DNA of 64,000 nt. It comes from Paraphaeosphaeria minitans (lineage: Eukaryota; Ascomycota; Dothideomycetes; Pleosporales; Didymosphaeriaceae). A model generated the notes under the pieces. It was not told the DNA's origin. It made no database searches and was given only the letters and a program-made list of their open reading frames with translations. The stretch is taken from the NCBI GenBank assembly GCA_015832175.1, contig WJXW01000014.1, positions 434,001-498,000 on the forward strand, given 5' to 3'. Shown piece after piece: positions 1 to 11,430 of this stretch; position 1 is the first letter of the stretch, and each line of letters starts with the position of its first letter. The position numbers were made by a program, and so were the translations under genes.

Positions 1-810
1 TGCTGTCAGATAGAATTGACCAGGACGCTGCCATCTTCGTCAAGTAATAGGGTGAATATACCATCTTGCTCAAGTAGGTCGTGGCGCATCACATTGTACG
101 ACCATACAGCTTACACATGCAGATACCGGAACGTTTCTTTATAAGCTCGCCTACCACTATTTCTATCCCAAAACCCATAGACACGTTTCGGAACACACGG
201 GACATTGTGTATGGGAGAACATGAAGAAAGAATGACGTACTAATTTGTTCATGTCGCGTCTACTGTGTGATGGTAACGCCCGCTCTCTGACTTTTAGGGC
301 GTCATATGTTTGGGCTTTATGTGGCCGCTGGTTATCTTTTGCTAATTTCACGAGAAACGAAGCAAAGGGTTCTATAATGCAACGTGCTAAGTGAGATATT
401 TGCTTTTTTTCTGGGAAGCAATTCACGTTACTATTTCAAGGCAACTACTAGGTATAAAGTCATCTAATGCAACTACCATCGGTTTACCACTGAAAATCTT
501 ATTAAGATGCCTGTCCCATGAGAAAGATTGCTTATCCATTCTAAGCCGTTCCTCCGTCGTAGGGGACGAAAGGCTCACCTTTGAAGGTCGGCGGTTAAGC
601 GCATAATACATATCGTCTGCAGTGTCTTTATTGTCTTCCTTCGTGTCTTTCGCGATGCGTTTCTCCATCTTTATGGGCTTGTTTGCCTCCGTCGCAGTAG
701 AATCGATCTCGTGGACGTTTTCTTCTTATCTTATCTCTACTTTCGCACCCCGTTTTAACTTTGATCCTGGTAGCGATATTTTCCTCTAAACGTTGCTCTT
801 CTGAAAAATA
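1..810. other. No supported gene
   Basis: I see no reading frame here with protein-like composition or splice sites. The short ORFs on both strands overlap one another and look like chance. The stretch is rather AT-rich compared with the genes to its right. Confidence 0.5.
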
Positions 811-1023
811 CTAGGGGCCGAATTCATATTCTGTTTTCTGCCAATAGAATCCCACACAATCGGACTTTTCCACAAGCTCTCTGATACAATTCATGACGAC
901 ATCGTAGACCTCGTCATGCTTTCGCAGCTTATCGTATGTCATCTCGAGATTTACATACACCTCGAGCTCTCCCAGGGCTTTCTCGGTCAGCCATTGCTCT
1001 TCTATAACTGATATGACGGACAT
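811..1023 (-). CDS. Small hypothetical protein, 70 aa
   Basis: The frame opens at an ATG at 1023 (Met-Ser-Val-Ile) and ends with a TAG at 811. It has coding-like codon use and a balanced acidic, helical composition rich in E, L, V and D, with a Trp near residue 11 and a C-terminal Phe-Tyr-Trp patch. I recognise no domain. The next ORF starts on the other strand only about 60 bp away, which leaves little room for two promoters, so one of the pair may be an exon of a longer gene or a remnant. There is no clear intron linking it upstream. Confidence 0.35.
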   Translation of the reverse strand: MSVISVIEEQWLTEKALGELEVYVNLEMTYDKLRKHDEVYDVVMNCIRELVEKSDCVGFYWQKTEYEFGP

Positions 1024-1083
1024 GTTACTTGATTGAATTAATGAGGGTATAGAAGTCTTGGTACAGTGTGATCCGTCCAAACC

Positions 1084-1521
1084 ATGACAACATTAGCTGG
1101 ATATCTTATCACTGAAAGCATACAGAACTTCATGCAGTATGCTGGAAACATCGGAAATGGCGCGATCGCGAAGAATAACGCATGGGATATCACCATTTTC
1201 GTAGACGACTTGGTCATGATAGAGGGCGATAAAAACCTCAGCACATTCAACCTCGGGCCGTTGAACATGGTCGAAGCGAGCAACTTCTTCGCAGGATTTC
1301 ATGCCCTACAAGTGGTCAGGCTTTACAGTACCATGCCAGTTGTTCAAGAAGCTGCTCAGCAAAGCATAACACGCGTTTGCTCGCTACGGTCTGCTGAGCT
1401 AGCCAAGAAGTTGGATCAAGTTATGACATGGAAGTTTGAAATCGTGCAGTCCGCACACATGAAGCGAAATGACAAAGTGGACGGCATTCAGTTTAGGGGA
1501 CTTGCGTTGACACTGGATTGA
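1084..1521 (+). CDS. Hypothetical protein, 145 aa
   Basis: An uninterrupted frame from ATG (preceded by a good ACC context) to TGA, with third positions biased to C and G as in the confident genes nearby. The middle part is amphipathic (an N-M-V-E-A-S-N-F-F stretch around residues 61-69), followed by a helical, Q- and L-rich region. I know no family for it. It ends 9 bp before the stop of the convergent acetyltransferase gene. Antisense ORFs across it are shorter and interrupted, so I prefer this strand. Confidence 0.45.
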   Translation: MTTLAGYLITESIQNFMQYAGNIGNGAIAKNNAWDITIFVDDLVMIEGDKNLSTFNLGPLNMVEASNFFAGFHALQVVRLYSTMPVVQEAAQQSITRVCSLRSAELAKKLDQVMTWKFEIVQSAHMKRNDKVDGIQFRGLALTLD

Positions 1522-1530
1522 CTCGGAGGG

Positions 1531-2265
1531 CTATTTTTGGGGTTGCACCGCGTTTCTCACCATAGCGGTGTTTGATTCTAGTCCTGAGAAGTTCGAATCA
1601 TACTTGGACAGGTCGAAAATCTCCATAGCGACTGGCTCATATCCAAGGCTTGTGTACAGTTTCTTCCCCGCTTCCGATGCCTCCAGGAACGACGGCAGCT
1701 GGGCTTTGTCCGCCAGATCCAATCCCCATTTCACAAGCAAAGCGCCTGCTCCTCGTCTCTGATGACCAGGATCGACAATCAGCATATGAAGAACTTACCG
1801 GTTAGCAATCACTCCATAGATGAATGGAACGCACTTACAAGCAAATGGCTTTGTGCCCATAAACTCTTTCCTCACCCGATACAGGTAGTTCATGAAATCC
1901 TGTGCCGCTGGCCTGTCCTTCTCTTTTTCCCCAGGAACGGGCAGCATTGACTGGATCTGCTCTTCAGTGCGCTCTTTGTCGTTTATCCTCCACTTCGCAC
2001 CCGCGATCATCTTGTCGCCCAGCTCCGTGTCCACTACCTTCAAGTACGAAACGTCCGGTTCGCTTTCTGCACTCTTGATGTGTTTCTGGATACCTTTTTC
2101 GATATTTTCGACACTCGCAGGTGGTTTCATTAGACGGGTTATGCCTTTGGCTACTTAGCAAATAGCACGTTATGATCAGAATAACTGACCTGTATTGAAT
2201 GCGGCTATCTGTATCCGAACGAACTCGGCGAAGTCATCGTTCGTGCAAGGGCGCACTTCCAACAT
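1531..2265 (-). CDS. GNAT-family N-acetyltransferase, 216 aa
   Basis: Three exons: 2190-2265, 1839-2150 and 1531-1793, joined by introns of 39 and 45 bp with GT-AG ends and good branch sites. The joined frame gives 216 aa starting MLEVRPCTNDDF, a typical start for fungal GNAT proteins that use acetyl-CoA to acetylate small molecules or proteins. The acetyl-CoA-binding motif A is intact near residue 145 (V-D-P-G-H-Q-R-R-G-A-G), followed by the usual K-W-G-L-D and L-E-A-S segments. It is probably cytosolic, with no signal peptide. The substrate cannot be told from sequence. The family assignment is firm; exon 1 is supported by frame and motif continuity. Confidence 0.88.
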
Positions 2266-3107
2266 TGCGGTCTTTGCGAGCGTGCGTGATGTTGTGCAGC
2301 TATTTTGCTGTTGTTCTGCGCCTTCAACCCTTCAATATGTGGATGCGAAATTTGCACGGAGGGACTGTAAGCACGAGGGAGTGTGACATCGGTGTTCGCT
2401 ATTTCGAGACTACCTACTAGGTAGGTAGTGGATGCTTACGTAACTACCTACAGATGCTTCCTTACCTACGAGTCATGTTCGCCCTTTTGCACCTTGAATT
2501 CCTACTTTGATCTCCACGAGGCGCCCCTTTCTACCGCGCGACTTGCATAGAGTCTCTCTTTAGACTCTGGGCGATGCCTTTTATGCACCGCCTCAAATTA
2601 CTCACCGAGGAGTGTAGCGCGCGGGATCAGAAGTTTATCAATGAAGCATCGCAACCCATGGTCGGAAACGGGGTCACGTAGGTACTTACCTACTTAGGAC
2701 ATCCATAACGACACTGCAACCAGAGTTCCTTTGAGTTACATAGCAACAATTGAACGATCCCATAAAATCACTCCGTTCTCTATCCACTTGTCTGTCTCGC
2801 AGGGTAAATTAGAACATGCATGAAACAACATGTGTTTCTCTCGGCGCTGCATCTGTACAAGGTATCCTCGATCTCGCACTGGGCCAAAAGTATCGTCATG
2901 GTATAAGGCAGTTGACCTGCACCAGAAGTGGCAGCGTCCCGCAACTTCGATTCGTGAGTGCCACAGTTCGGCATCCCAAACTCTTTCCACGGGTACTTGG
3001 CCAAGCTTCCTTTGTGCTACGATACCTAGTAGTGAGGCGACCGAGCACCTCATGCAATATCAGAATTGCTAATCCATCCTAGATCATCGTGGTCGACACG
3101 TGAACAG
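2266..3107. other. Intergenic, promoter side of GNAT gene and cutinase
   Basis: No supported gene. The region has repeated short TAGGTAG/CTACCT motifs (around 2410-2480 and 2680-2700), several copies facing each other. It should hold the promoters of the divergent acetyltransferase and cutinase genes. Confidence 0.4.
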
Positions 3108-3944
3108 ATGAGACTGTGTCTTATCGCAGCTGTGCTGTCATGGAACACCCTGGGCGCAATACCTCCAACCTCGCGCTTGCCACTGGGAGACATTTCTCAG
3201 GACCAGCTCAACTCGTTTGAGCGCCTTTCGCAAGCCTCTGCCTCTTTCAACTCCAACCACCGGCCTTTACCGTTTACACGTTCCACTACACTGGGGGCCA
3301 ATGTCCAGAACGACATCATCAATGCAGTGTGTAAGAAGCACACTCTGCTATTCGCGCGAGGTACAACAGAGGGAGGCAACATAGGTTCGCTCGTGGGTCC
3401 TCCGTTTGCCCAAGCTCTCGGAACAGTTGTCGGGGAGCACAATCTCGCAGTGCAGGGTGTGGATTACCCCGCCAACGTGGAAGGCTTCCTTGGTGGTGGA
3501 GACTCGCAAGGAAGCAAGGCGATGGCAGGCTTGGTCGCGATGGTCAAGAGCAACTGTGGAAATACTTCTCTCATTCTGAGCGGGTACTCACAGGGCGCTC
3601 AGCTTGTTCACAAGGCTGCAGAGATGCTTACGACTAATGAGACTTCGTTCGTCGCATCCGCTGTACTTTTTGGTGATCCGGGCAATGGAATAGCGGTAGA
3701 GCAGATGGATTCCTCAAGAACAATGGTATTTTGCCACGTTGCCGACAAAATCTGCGATGGCCAGGCGGTGGTTGATTCCGCGCATTTGACTTATAGTCTC
3801 AACGTAGGGGAAGCTACGGCATTCGCTCTTAAGGGCAGGATTTTGGAAGCGCTTGCGTCACACTCATCAAAAGGGCAGAGAGGCGGCAGAGATCGAAGAA
3901 GGGCTCAAGCAGCTAGCTCATTACGCAAGAGGGGTCACAGATGA
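3108..3944 (+). CDS. Secreted cutinase (alpha/beta hydrolase), 278 aa
   Basis: Cutinases hydrolyse the ester bonds of the plant surface polymer cutin outside the cell. The ATG at 3108 opens a hydrophobic signal peptide (MRLCLIAAVLSWNTLG); upstream in-frame codons contain no better start. The catalytic triad is visible: Ser161 in G-Y-S-Q-G, Asp213 in A-D-K-I-C-D-G and His226 in A-H-L-T-Y. Cysteines sit where the family's disulfides do (A-V-C-K-K-H, S-N-C-G, and the C-H-V-A-D-K-I-C pair). No intron is needed. The last 40 residues are basic and longer than the usual family end (R/K/G/Q-rich), perhaps a disordered tail. Family call firm; substrate could be cutin or another polyester. Confidence 0.92.
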   Translation: MRLCLIAAVLSWNTLGAIPPTSRLPLGDISQDQLNSFERLSQASASFNSNHRPLPFTRSTTLGANVQNDIINAVCKKHTLLFARGTTEGGNIGSLVGPPFAQALGTVVGEHNLAVQGVDYPANVEGFLGGGDSQGSKAMAGLVAMVKSNCGNTSLILSGYSQGAQLVHKAAEMLTTNETSFVASAVLFGDPGNGIAVEQMDSSRTMVFCHVADKICDGQAVVDSAHLTYSLNVGEATAFALKGRILEALASHSSKGQRGGRDRRRAQAASSLRKRGHR

Positions 3945-4670
3945 CGGATCGCACTAGAGAAGTGAGACAAATGGAGAGCCAGTGTGCTTCGAATGTGCAG
4001 AGCTACAGCGCCGGACCAAAAAGTCTGGCTGCAGTATTTTACGCCAGGCTAGGTGATGCGCAGAGAGTACCAATCTCTGTCCCAGTTCTTCATCGGAGGA
4101 TATCACTGGCAGCAAAGAAGACATTCTATTGTTTGCAAAACGCTTTACTACAAGATTGGGGCAGAGGCTTGAACGCGGAATCTGTTATAATCGAGTGGGT
4201 ATCTAACCACGAGCGCTGGGATGAAGAGCGATGAAGAGACCGTACCTCATAGCCCGGGAGATATCATATCAGCTCAAAGACTGCTCGGTATGCCCAAACA
4301 TTAATACACAAATTGGCAGTGTTGATAAAACTGCCTATGTGAAACCATTTTCAGTTCTTCAGGTCCTACTTTGAATCGTGGCCACCCGGTAAATTGTTGT
4401 ATATTACCTTGCCACTGTTCTAGCTGCCGTCGCTTTAGTCGAGCGGCTCAGCGTGTGCAACAGTCCGTAATACTGCCCGTATTCTGAGGCCCGTAGTTGA
4501 TTCTGCGTCGTACGTACCATACTGATATTTGATCGGTACCGTAACCGAACTATAATGGGGTTTTTGGGTCGTAGTACTGCTGTACGATTCCCAATTAGGA
4601 ATGAGGTAAACTAGGTAGTAATATAGGAGAAATAATTAGATCTAAGCTACTTTTAGATGTAGTAAGCTAC
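3945..4670. other. No supported gene
   Basis: AT-rich from about 4260 to 4670. An ORF overlapping the cutinase stop (3941-4234) has no protein-like character and is probably chance. It should hold the 3' ends of the two flanking convergent genes. Confidence 0.5.
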
Positions 4671-5436
4671 TTAGCCAAAGATAGATGCATCAAACACCAT
4701 CTCCTCGGCCGCAGGATCACTGCAGAGCCAGTCATGGACGGCCTTCGGTACGCCCATGCTGCGGCCATGCCAGTACAACTGAGTCCGGTTGTTCAGTATA
4801 CGTCGCATCTTGCCATTTTCTTCCTTGGTCAAGAATAGCTCCGCACCACACATGTACATGATGCCCTCCCAGCCCATCTTGACCTTGGTACCGTTGCCGA
4901 TATAGAGCTGATCTCAGTCAGTTTTAAGAAGCTGCCAAATTGAGTGCCCTGCTTACAGCGCGATTGGGGTGACGGAGCCTCATGACGATCTCCTCCGTCT
5001 TTAGATGGTCGGGCTCCCGCTGATTGGGGTTTTTCGCGGGCAGCGCTGTCGTGTATAGGGGCGGGAGCTTCTTGGGCTGCTGGGTGCCACGTTCTATGGG
5101 AGTGGAGGCATCGGTGGGTGCAGGCGAGTGACTATACTCGCTGATGGAGGCGAGACGCTGGAAGTTGGCACGCGTGCTCTTGCGCTCGACCATCGTGAAG
5201 AACGCCGGAGCGGATACGACCAGCTGAGAGTGTGAGTCTGAAGACACCTTGAAGTTCACATGGTCACTTACCTCAGGAGTTTCCATGTTGCTTCCAGCGC
5301 CGGTCGACTTGTTGCTCTTGTTGGATAGGGACCTGACGTCCTTCTGCAAAGTGTCATCTACTGGAAGCGGGGACTTGCTAGTCTTGGCACTCTGGCCGAC
5401 AGCGGCGTTTCTGGAGGGAGTGGAAGGTGGGGACAT
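4671..5436 (-). CDS. Conserved hypothetical protein, 238 aa
   Basis: Two exons, 4957-5436 and 4671-4907, joined by a 49-bp intron (GTAAGC...CAG) that restores a continuous frame. The start is the ATG at 5436 (MSPPSTPSRN). Residues 1 to about 150 are low-complexity, S/T/P/K-rich and probably disordered. Residues 150-238 look folded, running from a T-E-E-I-V-M-R-L-R-H-P segment through Y-I-G-N-G-T-K-V-K across the splice junction to a W-H-G-R-S-M-G-V-P patch. No signal peptide or membrane segment. I do not recognise the family; the style suggests a fungal lineage-specific protein. The clean splice supports a real gene. Confidence 0.7.
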
Positions 5437-5950
5437 GATGGCGTTATAGGTTAGGTGGAGCAAGATGCAACCTGTTGTGGTCGTCGTGTGGTATATAAAT
5501 AGTGTTTAGGGAAAGAGCTGGTGTTTGGAGAAGAAGAGCTTAGAAGTGGGGGTTGGCGTAGATACGAGTACTGACGAAGAATAACTCATATAAGGGAGCT
5601 TGAAGCTCGGACCGCCGTGAGTTTGACTCACTCCAAACCCGATCGCCACTTAGTATAGCCGTTACCGTGATTCAACCAAGGCATCAGACTGAGCCAGTGC
5701 ATGCCAACCGCACCGAGAGGATGTTTGACGAACTATTGTCAAGTACACCCAAGGTAAATTTTCGATCAAGAGCGTAACCTATCAAGCCGATAGAAATGGC
5801 TCGTACTTTCCTGGCCTCAATACTTGCTATATCTACCCGCCCATGTATTTGCCTCAGCATCAAATGGGGGACTTCAAGCACTTACAGTTTGAGCTAACGA
5901 GAATGCACAAAAAAGCACCAGCCAGTGAGCTCTGAAGAAGGGGGACTTAC

Positions 5951-7233
5951 AATACTTGACACGAATTGATGTACGTGTCGTCGCAGAACTCTGCACGTTT
6001 GAGAAGGTGACTGCGCCGTTGTCTGAGCCGCCGATATCTTTATCAATCAGCGAGAAAATATGGCAAAAGGATCCAGGTATAACTCACAGCCTGCAGCGTT
6101 CGAGCCTGAGCATCCTGCGCAAGACACTTTTTTAGCTCCACCAGCCAATGTGGCAGATTCCCCCTCGTACGTGCTTTCGCTAGGCCCAGAAGTGATAGAC
6201 CCAGAACTTGCATCCACAGTCCAATTCACCGCGTTGCTCATGCTCGCTGTCGTGGTCGATATCGCCAGCGGCAGCCAAACGTAAGTGCTCCTCATAAGGT
6301 TCGAGCTGAACCATCGATCACCCATGTACATGAAATTATTTCCGACAGGCAGGATGTAGTTCGTCTGCGACGAATATGTTTTCGAACCCGAGTCGGCGAA
6401 GGTCTTCCAGGCCGACCATGGACCTGAGATGTTGGTTGCCGTGCCGTACTTGTTGTCGTTGGGATCCCAGCCGCTCAAAGTCGATCCGAACATAAGATAG
6501 ATCCCATTTTTTTTATGACGGCGGGAGCTTCGATAGAGTCATTCCAGAGATAGGTCGCTTGCTTAACGCTCAAATAGTCGGCAGAGAGGAGGTCGATCCG
6601 GAGGCCGTTGGCGCGCTAAATTCGGGCGTCAGTGAGGGCGTCGAAAAGAAGCCGCTATGACTTACATCCTCTGTCAAGAGATAAGCCTTGTTATCATCAT
6701 CTTGGAAAAGACCTATGTCACGAGACTGAAACCCTAATGGCTGCGAAGCACCAATATATGTGTACTTGCCGCAAACCGTGTCCCCAGTTGCAACACCGGC
6801 TCTTGCTTCTGTGTGTTCGCTCGAATCTATATGCATCCACAACACATACTTCTTCGTCGTTTTGTTGTAGATGACCTTTAGTCTTTCGACAACGCGGTTT
6901 GGACCGAGATCGCCCGATGGAGTTCTCGACAGGAGCGCGCCTTCGTATTTCCATTCGACTAAGTTGGTTGAGCTGTAGCAGTTGACGTTCTGGAAGGCCG
7001 AGCCATCTGTCTTGTCTTCGCCGACCCTAGCATTGTGAACGTCCTGTTGTCAGAGATGATTACTGCGCATACCAGTAATACGTGTTTCCGACCCTAATCA
7101 TGGTACCTCCATGGGCTTGAATATGCTTTCCAGTGGTCGCTGTCCATGTCGCCCCAGGAACGATTTGCAGCGTCGCATTTGTGATCGAAGCAAACAACAC
7201 GCTGGCTGCTGCGATATGTCTGGGGCAGCGCAT
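5951..7233 (-). pseudogene. GH43_24 exo-beta-1,3-galactanase, frameshifted and truncated
   Basis: This was a secreted galactan 1,3-beta-galactosidase, which trims beta-1,3-galactan side chains of plant arabinogalactan. Exons 7064-7233, 6666-7026, 6088-6615 and 5951-6037 with introns of 37, 50 and 50 bp. The signal peptide starts at 7233 (MRCPRHIAAASVLF). Family blocks are clear: I-V-P-G-A-T-W, Q-S-R-D-I-G-L-F, L-L-T-E-D, I-E-A-P-A, F-G-S-x-L-S-G-W-D-P-N-D and M-Y-M-G-D-R-W. In exon 3, a run of eight A (6507-6514) is one base short, shifting the frame between A-V-I-K-K and G-I-Y-L-M-F-G. The C-terminal CBM35-like module stops after S-I-R-V-K-Y, where family members run on for about 60 residues. 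An assembly error could explain the frameshift but not the lost end. Confidence 0.82.
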
Positions 7234-8942
7234 CTTGAAAAAGAGGTCGTTCTGGGTTTCACGCATATCGCTGCAGTTGCGCATGATCCTACATATATAT
7301 TGAACTCGTTCTAACCCAACGGAATAACTCGAATTTCGACATGTTCAAGCCTGGACTATGAGCGGTGCACTGACTCAAGTGGTTTTGTCGCGCGTTCTGC
7401 TGTGGAGGCGGTATATTGCCAGAGCAGGGATGTAGCCATGCTGAATGGTCGATCTGGAGAAGCGTACACGAGCGATTTGTGGGATGCAACTTCCATATCA
7501 GGCGTCGCATGTTGATTATTCTATTCTCCCGGCGCCCGAAGCCTTCAGCGGGATATTAGCCTGATAAAAGTAGAAGAGGGTGTGCGACTCAAGCCAGTGC
7601 ACACTCTCTCATCTTTTACTTGCATGGATCAGTTGATCGCATGACTGTTTCGAAACCGGGTGCATGGCTAACATCGAGTAAGTCGATGTATGTAGGAGCG
7701 GCTCGTCGTACAGAAGCATTCGTAGAATATATCGTCATGTGTCAGGTGAGATTGTGCTCATCGCGAGCAAAAGCATGTTTGTTTACGCCCGGCAGCACAG
7801 TCGCATAGAGCGTATGGTCGTCAAATGTCCCTCCTACACCAGCCGTCGACTTTGTGGGTGCACGGAGGGTAAGCCAGTCAGTAAGATTAACAAAGGAACA
7901 AACGGCTTGATACCTGGATATTCTTGTCTACGCGTCCACCCAATGTGAGAATGTTGCCGTGAATGTACCATACCAAAGCAGCCCTTCTCATTCGTTGCTG
8001 TGCCGTTCTCGCCATGTCATCTTCGCTGTGATCTCCTACTACCAGATATCCCCATGCTCCTCGTCCGCAGCACTCGGTATGCGATTGTGTATCCACGATT
8101 CGCCTAGACAACCTGTTGTCAGCCCCCGAGTCTGTACCGTTCCAAAGCGATCTCCTTGCACGTCCACGGCGCGGAACAATACCTTTGAAACCCATTCTCT
8201 CACGCCATCGGGTCTGCCGACGTGCGAAGCGCACCAGATGTACAATAGCCCCAAGAAGAATGGCCAGAGCAATTCCTCGATGTCCCGCGTATGTCTGAAT
8301 GTTTTTAACGCCTTTACTACCAACGGCAGCCAGCGGTGCAGGCGCGACCGACGCGTTGCTGTAGCCCAATCGTGTGTTTATTGCCGTGTTTGTGTGCCTT
8401 CGACTGCCTCGGCCGCGAACCTGGCATGATGGCATCGTTCCCGAGAAGCACCACACAGCGCGGAACGGTCTTCGTGGCTGGTGTAGGCACATGCTTTGCT
8501 AGAATGCTTGCGGCCCTTGCTCTGTACCCCCCGAGGCAATGCTTGCGGATGCCATCTCGCGGCCGATTGAGCGCCCGAGCTGCCAGTCAGCGTCGCCGAG
8601 GCCCAACCGTCGCAATAGCCTAGGAATCGCCCTCAGAGCATCCACAACTGCCTCGTCGCATCGCTGGCGTTAAATCGTGTGACGTCGCTCGGAGGACGCC
8701 ACCCATGTCAATCCCTGGAGTGTGCGGCGTGGGGCCAGGATTCGCGGATATGCTACGCCATCGGGCATAGGGAGCGGATGATGCGGATAACGGTGCGAGG
8801 AGCGCGGGGCGGGAGATGAGGATGTTCGCGCGGTCGTGATGAGCGTCGTAGCAGCGCGCTGCTGCTAGCAAACGGTCGGGTGAAGGGGGTTGTTTGGCCG
8901 TCTCCTAGCTGCGTCCTGGCGCCCAGAAAAGCTGCACGGGAG

Positions 8943-9310
8943 GCTTCGGAGGTCCCGGCGACACCATCTGTAGGCCAATTGATATAGAAACTGATGTTGC
9001 AGAGGGTATTATTGAGGTGCTGAAGCTTTCTAGAATGGTCCGGACCCCGCTGCCACATTGCCTGTGATGTCGGGGAGAGGGAGGGGTCTCCGTGTGAGGG
9101 GCGCGCAATCGCTCTCAGATGCTTCGGAGGCTGCGGCGCCACCGTTCCTCAATCAAAATGCTCCAAAAAAATGCTCCGAGGGGTGAAATTGAGGCTCGAA
9201 GCATGCTGGGAGTGGTCCGGATTGCACAGGAGCACTGGCTGTGGTGTGGTGGATGGGCAGGGGTTGGCAGGTGAAGGACTCGAGCGGCGGACAACAACAC
9301 CACCAAAAAA
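8943..9310 (+). repeat. Diverged tandem duplication, about 178 bp period
   Basis: Blocks recur at a constant offset of about 178 bp: GCTTCGGAGG at 8943 and 9121, ATTGAGG at about 9011 and 9189, and GA(A/G)TGGTCCGGA at 9033 and 9210. Similarity between the blocks is patchy, so the duplication is old. No coding role seen. Confidence 0.5.
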
Positions 9311-10945
9311 TCTCACGATAGTCGGTGCCCCGCATTTTCCTCTTCCCTACCACCCCGTCGCGTCCACCAACACGCTGTTCACAGAGCTCTCTTTGCTTGG
9401 ATCTTGTAGAGCGTGTCCTTCTTACCCACCGCAACTTCTTTTTGCGACCCCCCTCGACCGCGTATCTGCGTCCCTCGAGGCCGCCGTTGCCCCTCCTTTT
9501 GCCGCAGGGCGTCGCAAGGACCGTCGCAGACTCGAGGCGCTGTTCTCGAGCGACCGAGGGCAGAGCATACCCACACCCACACCTTCTGGTCGTGCGGTAC
9601 AGCTTCTTTCTCAAGCAATCGGCCGCGGCAGGCGTGTACCTGCAGCTCTTTGACCGAGTCACCGCTGGCATCCGGCCCGCCGCAACTCGTATTGACTAGC
9701 GAGGCTCCGGGATTTTTTCGAAGGCTTCTGTCGACCTGCTCGTGCAACCTGTAGCCTACTGCATCACTCGGCGTGGCCTTCCCCACGTGGCTGGGGGGTT
9801 GGAACCTGGTTTTCTGACTGTCGGTCGCTCCGCTTTGCTCACACCGAAGACCTCCCATTGCAGGTACGTTTCTCGGGTCTACAGGCAGCTTTAAGCAATG
9901 AAAGGCCATCGCTGCTGACTGAAATGCTGACCACAGCCTGACAGGATGCCAAATCGACGGCGCCCAGCCCGAAAAAAGGGCGGCCTATCGAGCCCCTCAC
10001 CCGAGAATGCCAACCACGCCTGACGCCGCTTGCACCGTCCCTGGTTGCCGGCTGCGCAGCTTCGATGCGGGAGGGAGCTACCCTCAAAGTCGACGAGAGG
10101 ACGAACCGTACCTTCTTCACAATCGAGCGAAGACGACGCGATACGGATAGAGGCAATACCGTACGTTGGGGCTGTTGAGGTCCATACACCAACAATCATC
10201 GACCGAACGCTCCCAATCATCATACCACGCGCTTATAGGTGACGTGAGCGCGACTCCTAATAGAAGGAAGTGGTGGCAATGGCTTTGAAGGTTTTCACCT
10301 CGAGACCCATGCTGAAAGGCCCACAAGGAATTGCGTCAATGCAAGAAGTCTTCAGGCTTACATCCAAGGGCCTCGGCAAGATCGTCAAGCCGGACGACAT
10401 CCATCCCCGCCGATCAGAGAGGCCTGCGCACAGCCGGCAAGCGTCCTCATCCTCGTATAACATGCACCACCGTCGCGGTCGATCGCCGATGCCGCGCGTT
10501 AGCGGAACTTCGAAGCTATACTGGAAAACCGCTGTAAGGCATTGCAAGGACGAACACAGGTTGAAGCCCGGGAGGGCATACACAAGCCGAAAAGACTGTC
10601 GTTCCAAGGCCCTACAATTCGCAATCCAGCATCGGAGCTGGTGATGAGTGACATCACTTCCGATACACATAAGGATGCCGACACTGCTGGACGCACGCTG
10701 CAGGGTGATGGAAACATCCGATGTTCATCGAACAAAAGGGACGAGGTCCAAAGCAACCGGCTTCCACGCCATGCCCACCTCTTTCTCGTCCAGCTGAAGG
10801 CCAACACCAAGGCCGATATTGTTCTCGCAAGCGCACATGCACCCGGGGCGAGGTGGCAGCAACACTGAAAGAATGCAGTCGGAATTCTGAGCTGCTCATT
10901 GTCGGGATGTTTCTTCGTTTCTTCAAGTACCACAGTAAAGACCCC

Positions 10946-11430
10946 GGTGAGCGAAGCGCAAGCAACGTAAGAAGGTATACTGCTTGTGTGAGCCCGGGGC
11001 TCGCGACGGGAAAGGAGTGCAAGAGAACGTCTCTGGCAGCGGGTGGAGCAGGACATCCATTCTGGTACAGGATTGCAGTCGCTAAGCAATGTCTCGAAGA
11101 ACATCAACATTTGAACGACACAACCAAGTCATATGGGCAACAACAGACATGGTCGCCAAATTCACTGACCATCAAGCCCGTCTGTTTCAGGTCCCCGATT
11201 CCCATACGGTCTGGAGATGTGTCCTCGTCAGATGAATACCCTGAAGCGATGGCTCTGGTAAGCGAAAGCAAAGACGTCGTAGGAAGGTATAACGTCCGCG
11301 CAACTAGCCGAGTCCAGAGTTGTAGCCTCGTTGGGTGGTCATCCAAGGCAAAGATTTTGGTAAGCAAAAGCAAGGGCGTCGTAAGAAGGTATAACGCCTG
11401 CGTGAGTAGCCGAATCCGGAGTTGGCGCTG
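10946..11430 (+). repeat. Diverged repeats, about 102 bp unit
   Basis: Two adjacent units begin at 11257 and 11359 (GGTAAGC(A/G)AAAGCAA, then GTCGTA(A/G)GAAGGTATAACG, then TAGCCGA(G/A)TCC(A/G)GAGTT). A third, more diverged, lies at about 10946 (GGTGAGCGAAGCGCAAGC then GTAAGAAGGTATAC). They sit inside a 240-codon plus-strand ORF, but the repeats make chance frame conservation likely. No function assigned. Confidence 0.6.

Noticed and set aside
3941..4234. 97-codon ORF overlapping the cutinase stop
   Set aside because: ATG overlaps the TGA of cutinase, composition is random-like and no splice links it to the cutinase frame.
8039..8330. Possible C-terminus of a fungal Zn2Cys6-type transcription factor
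   Set aside because: Only one short L-L-W-P-F-F-like stretch; an overlapping frame on the same strand looks equally good, no zinc cluster upstream.
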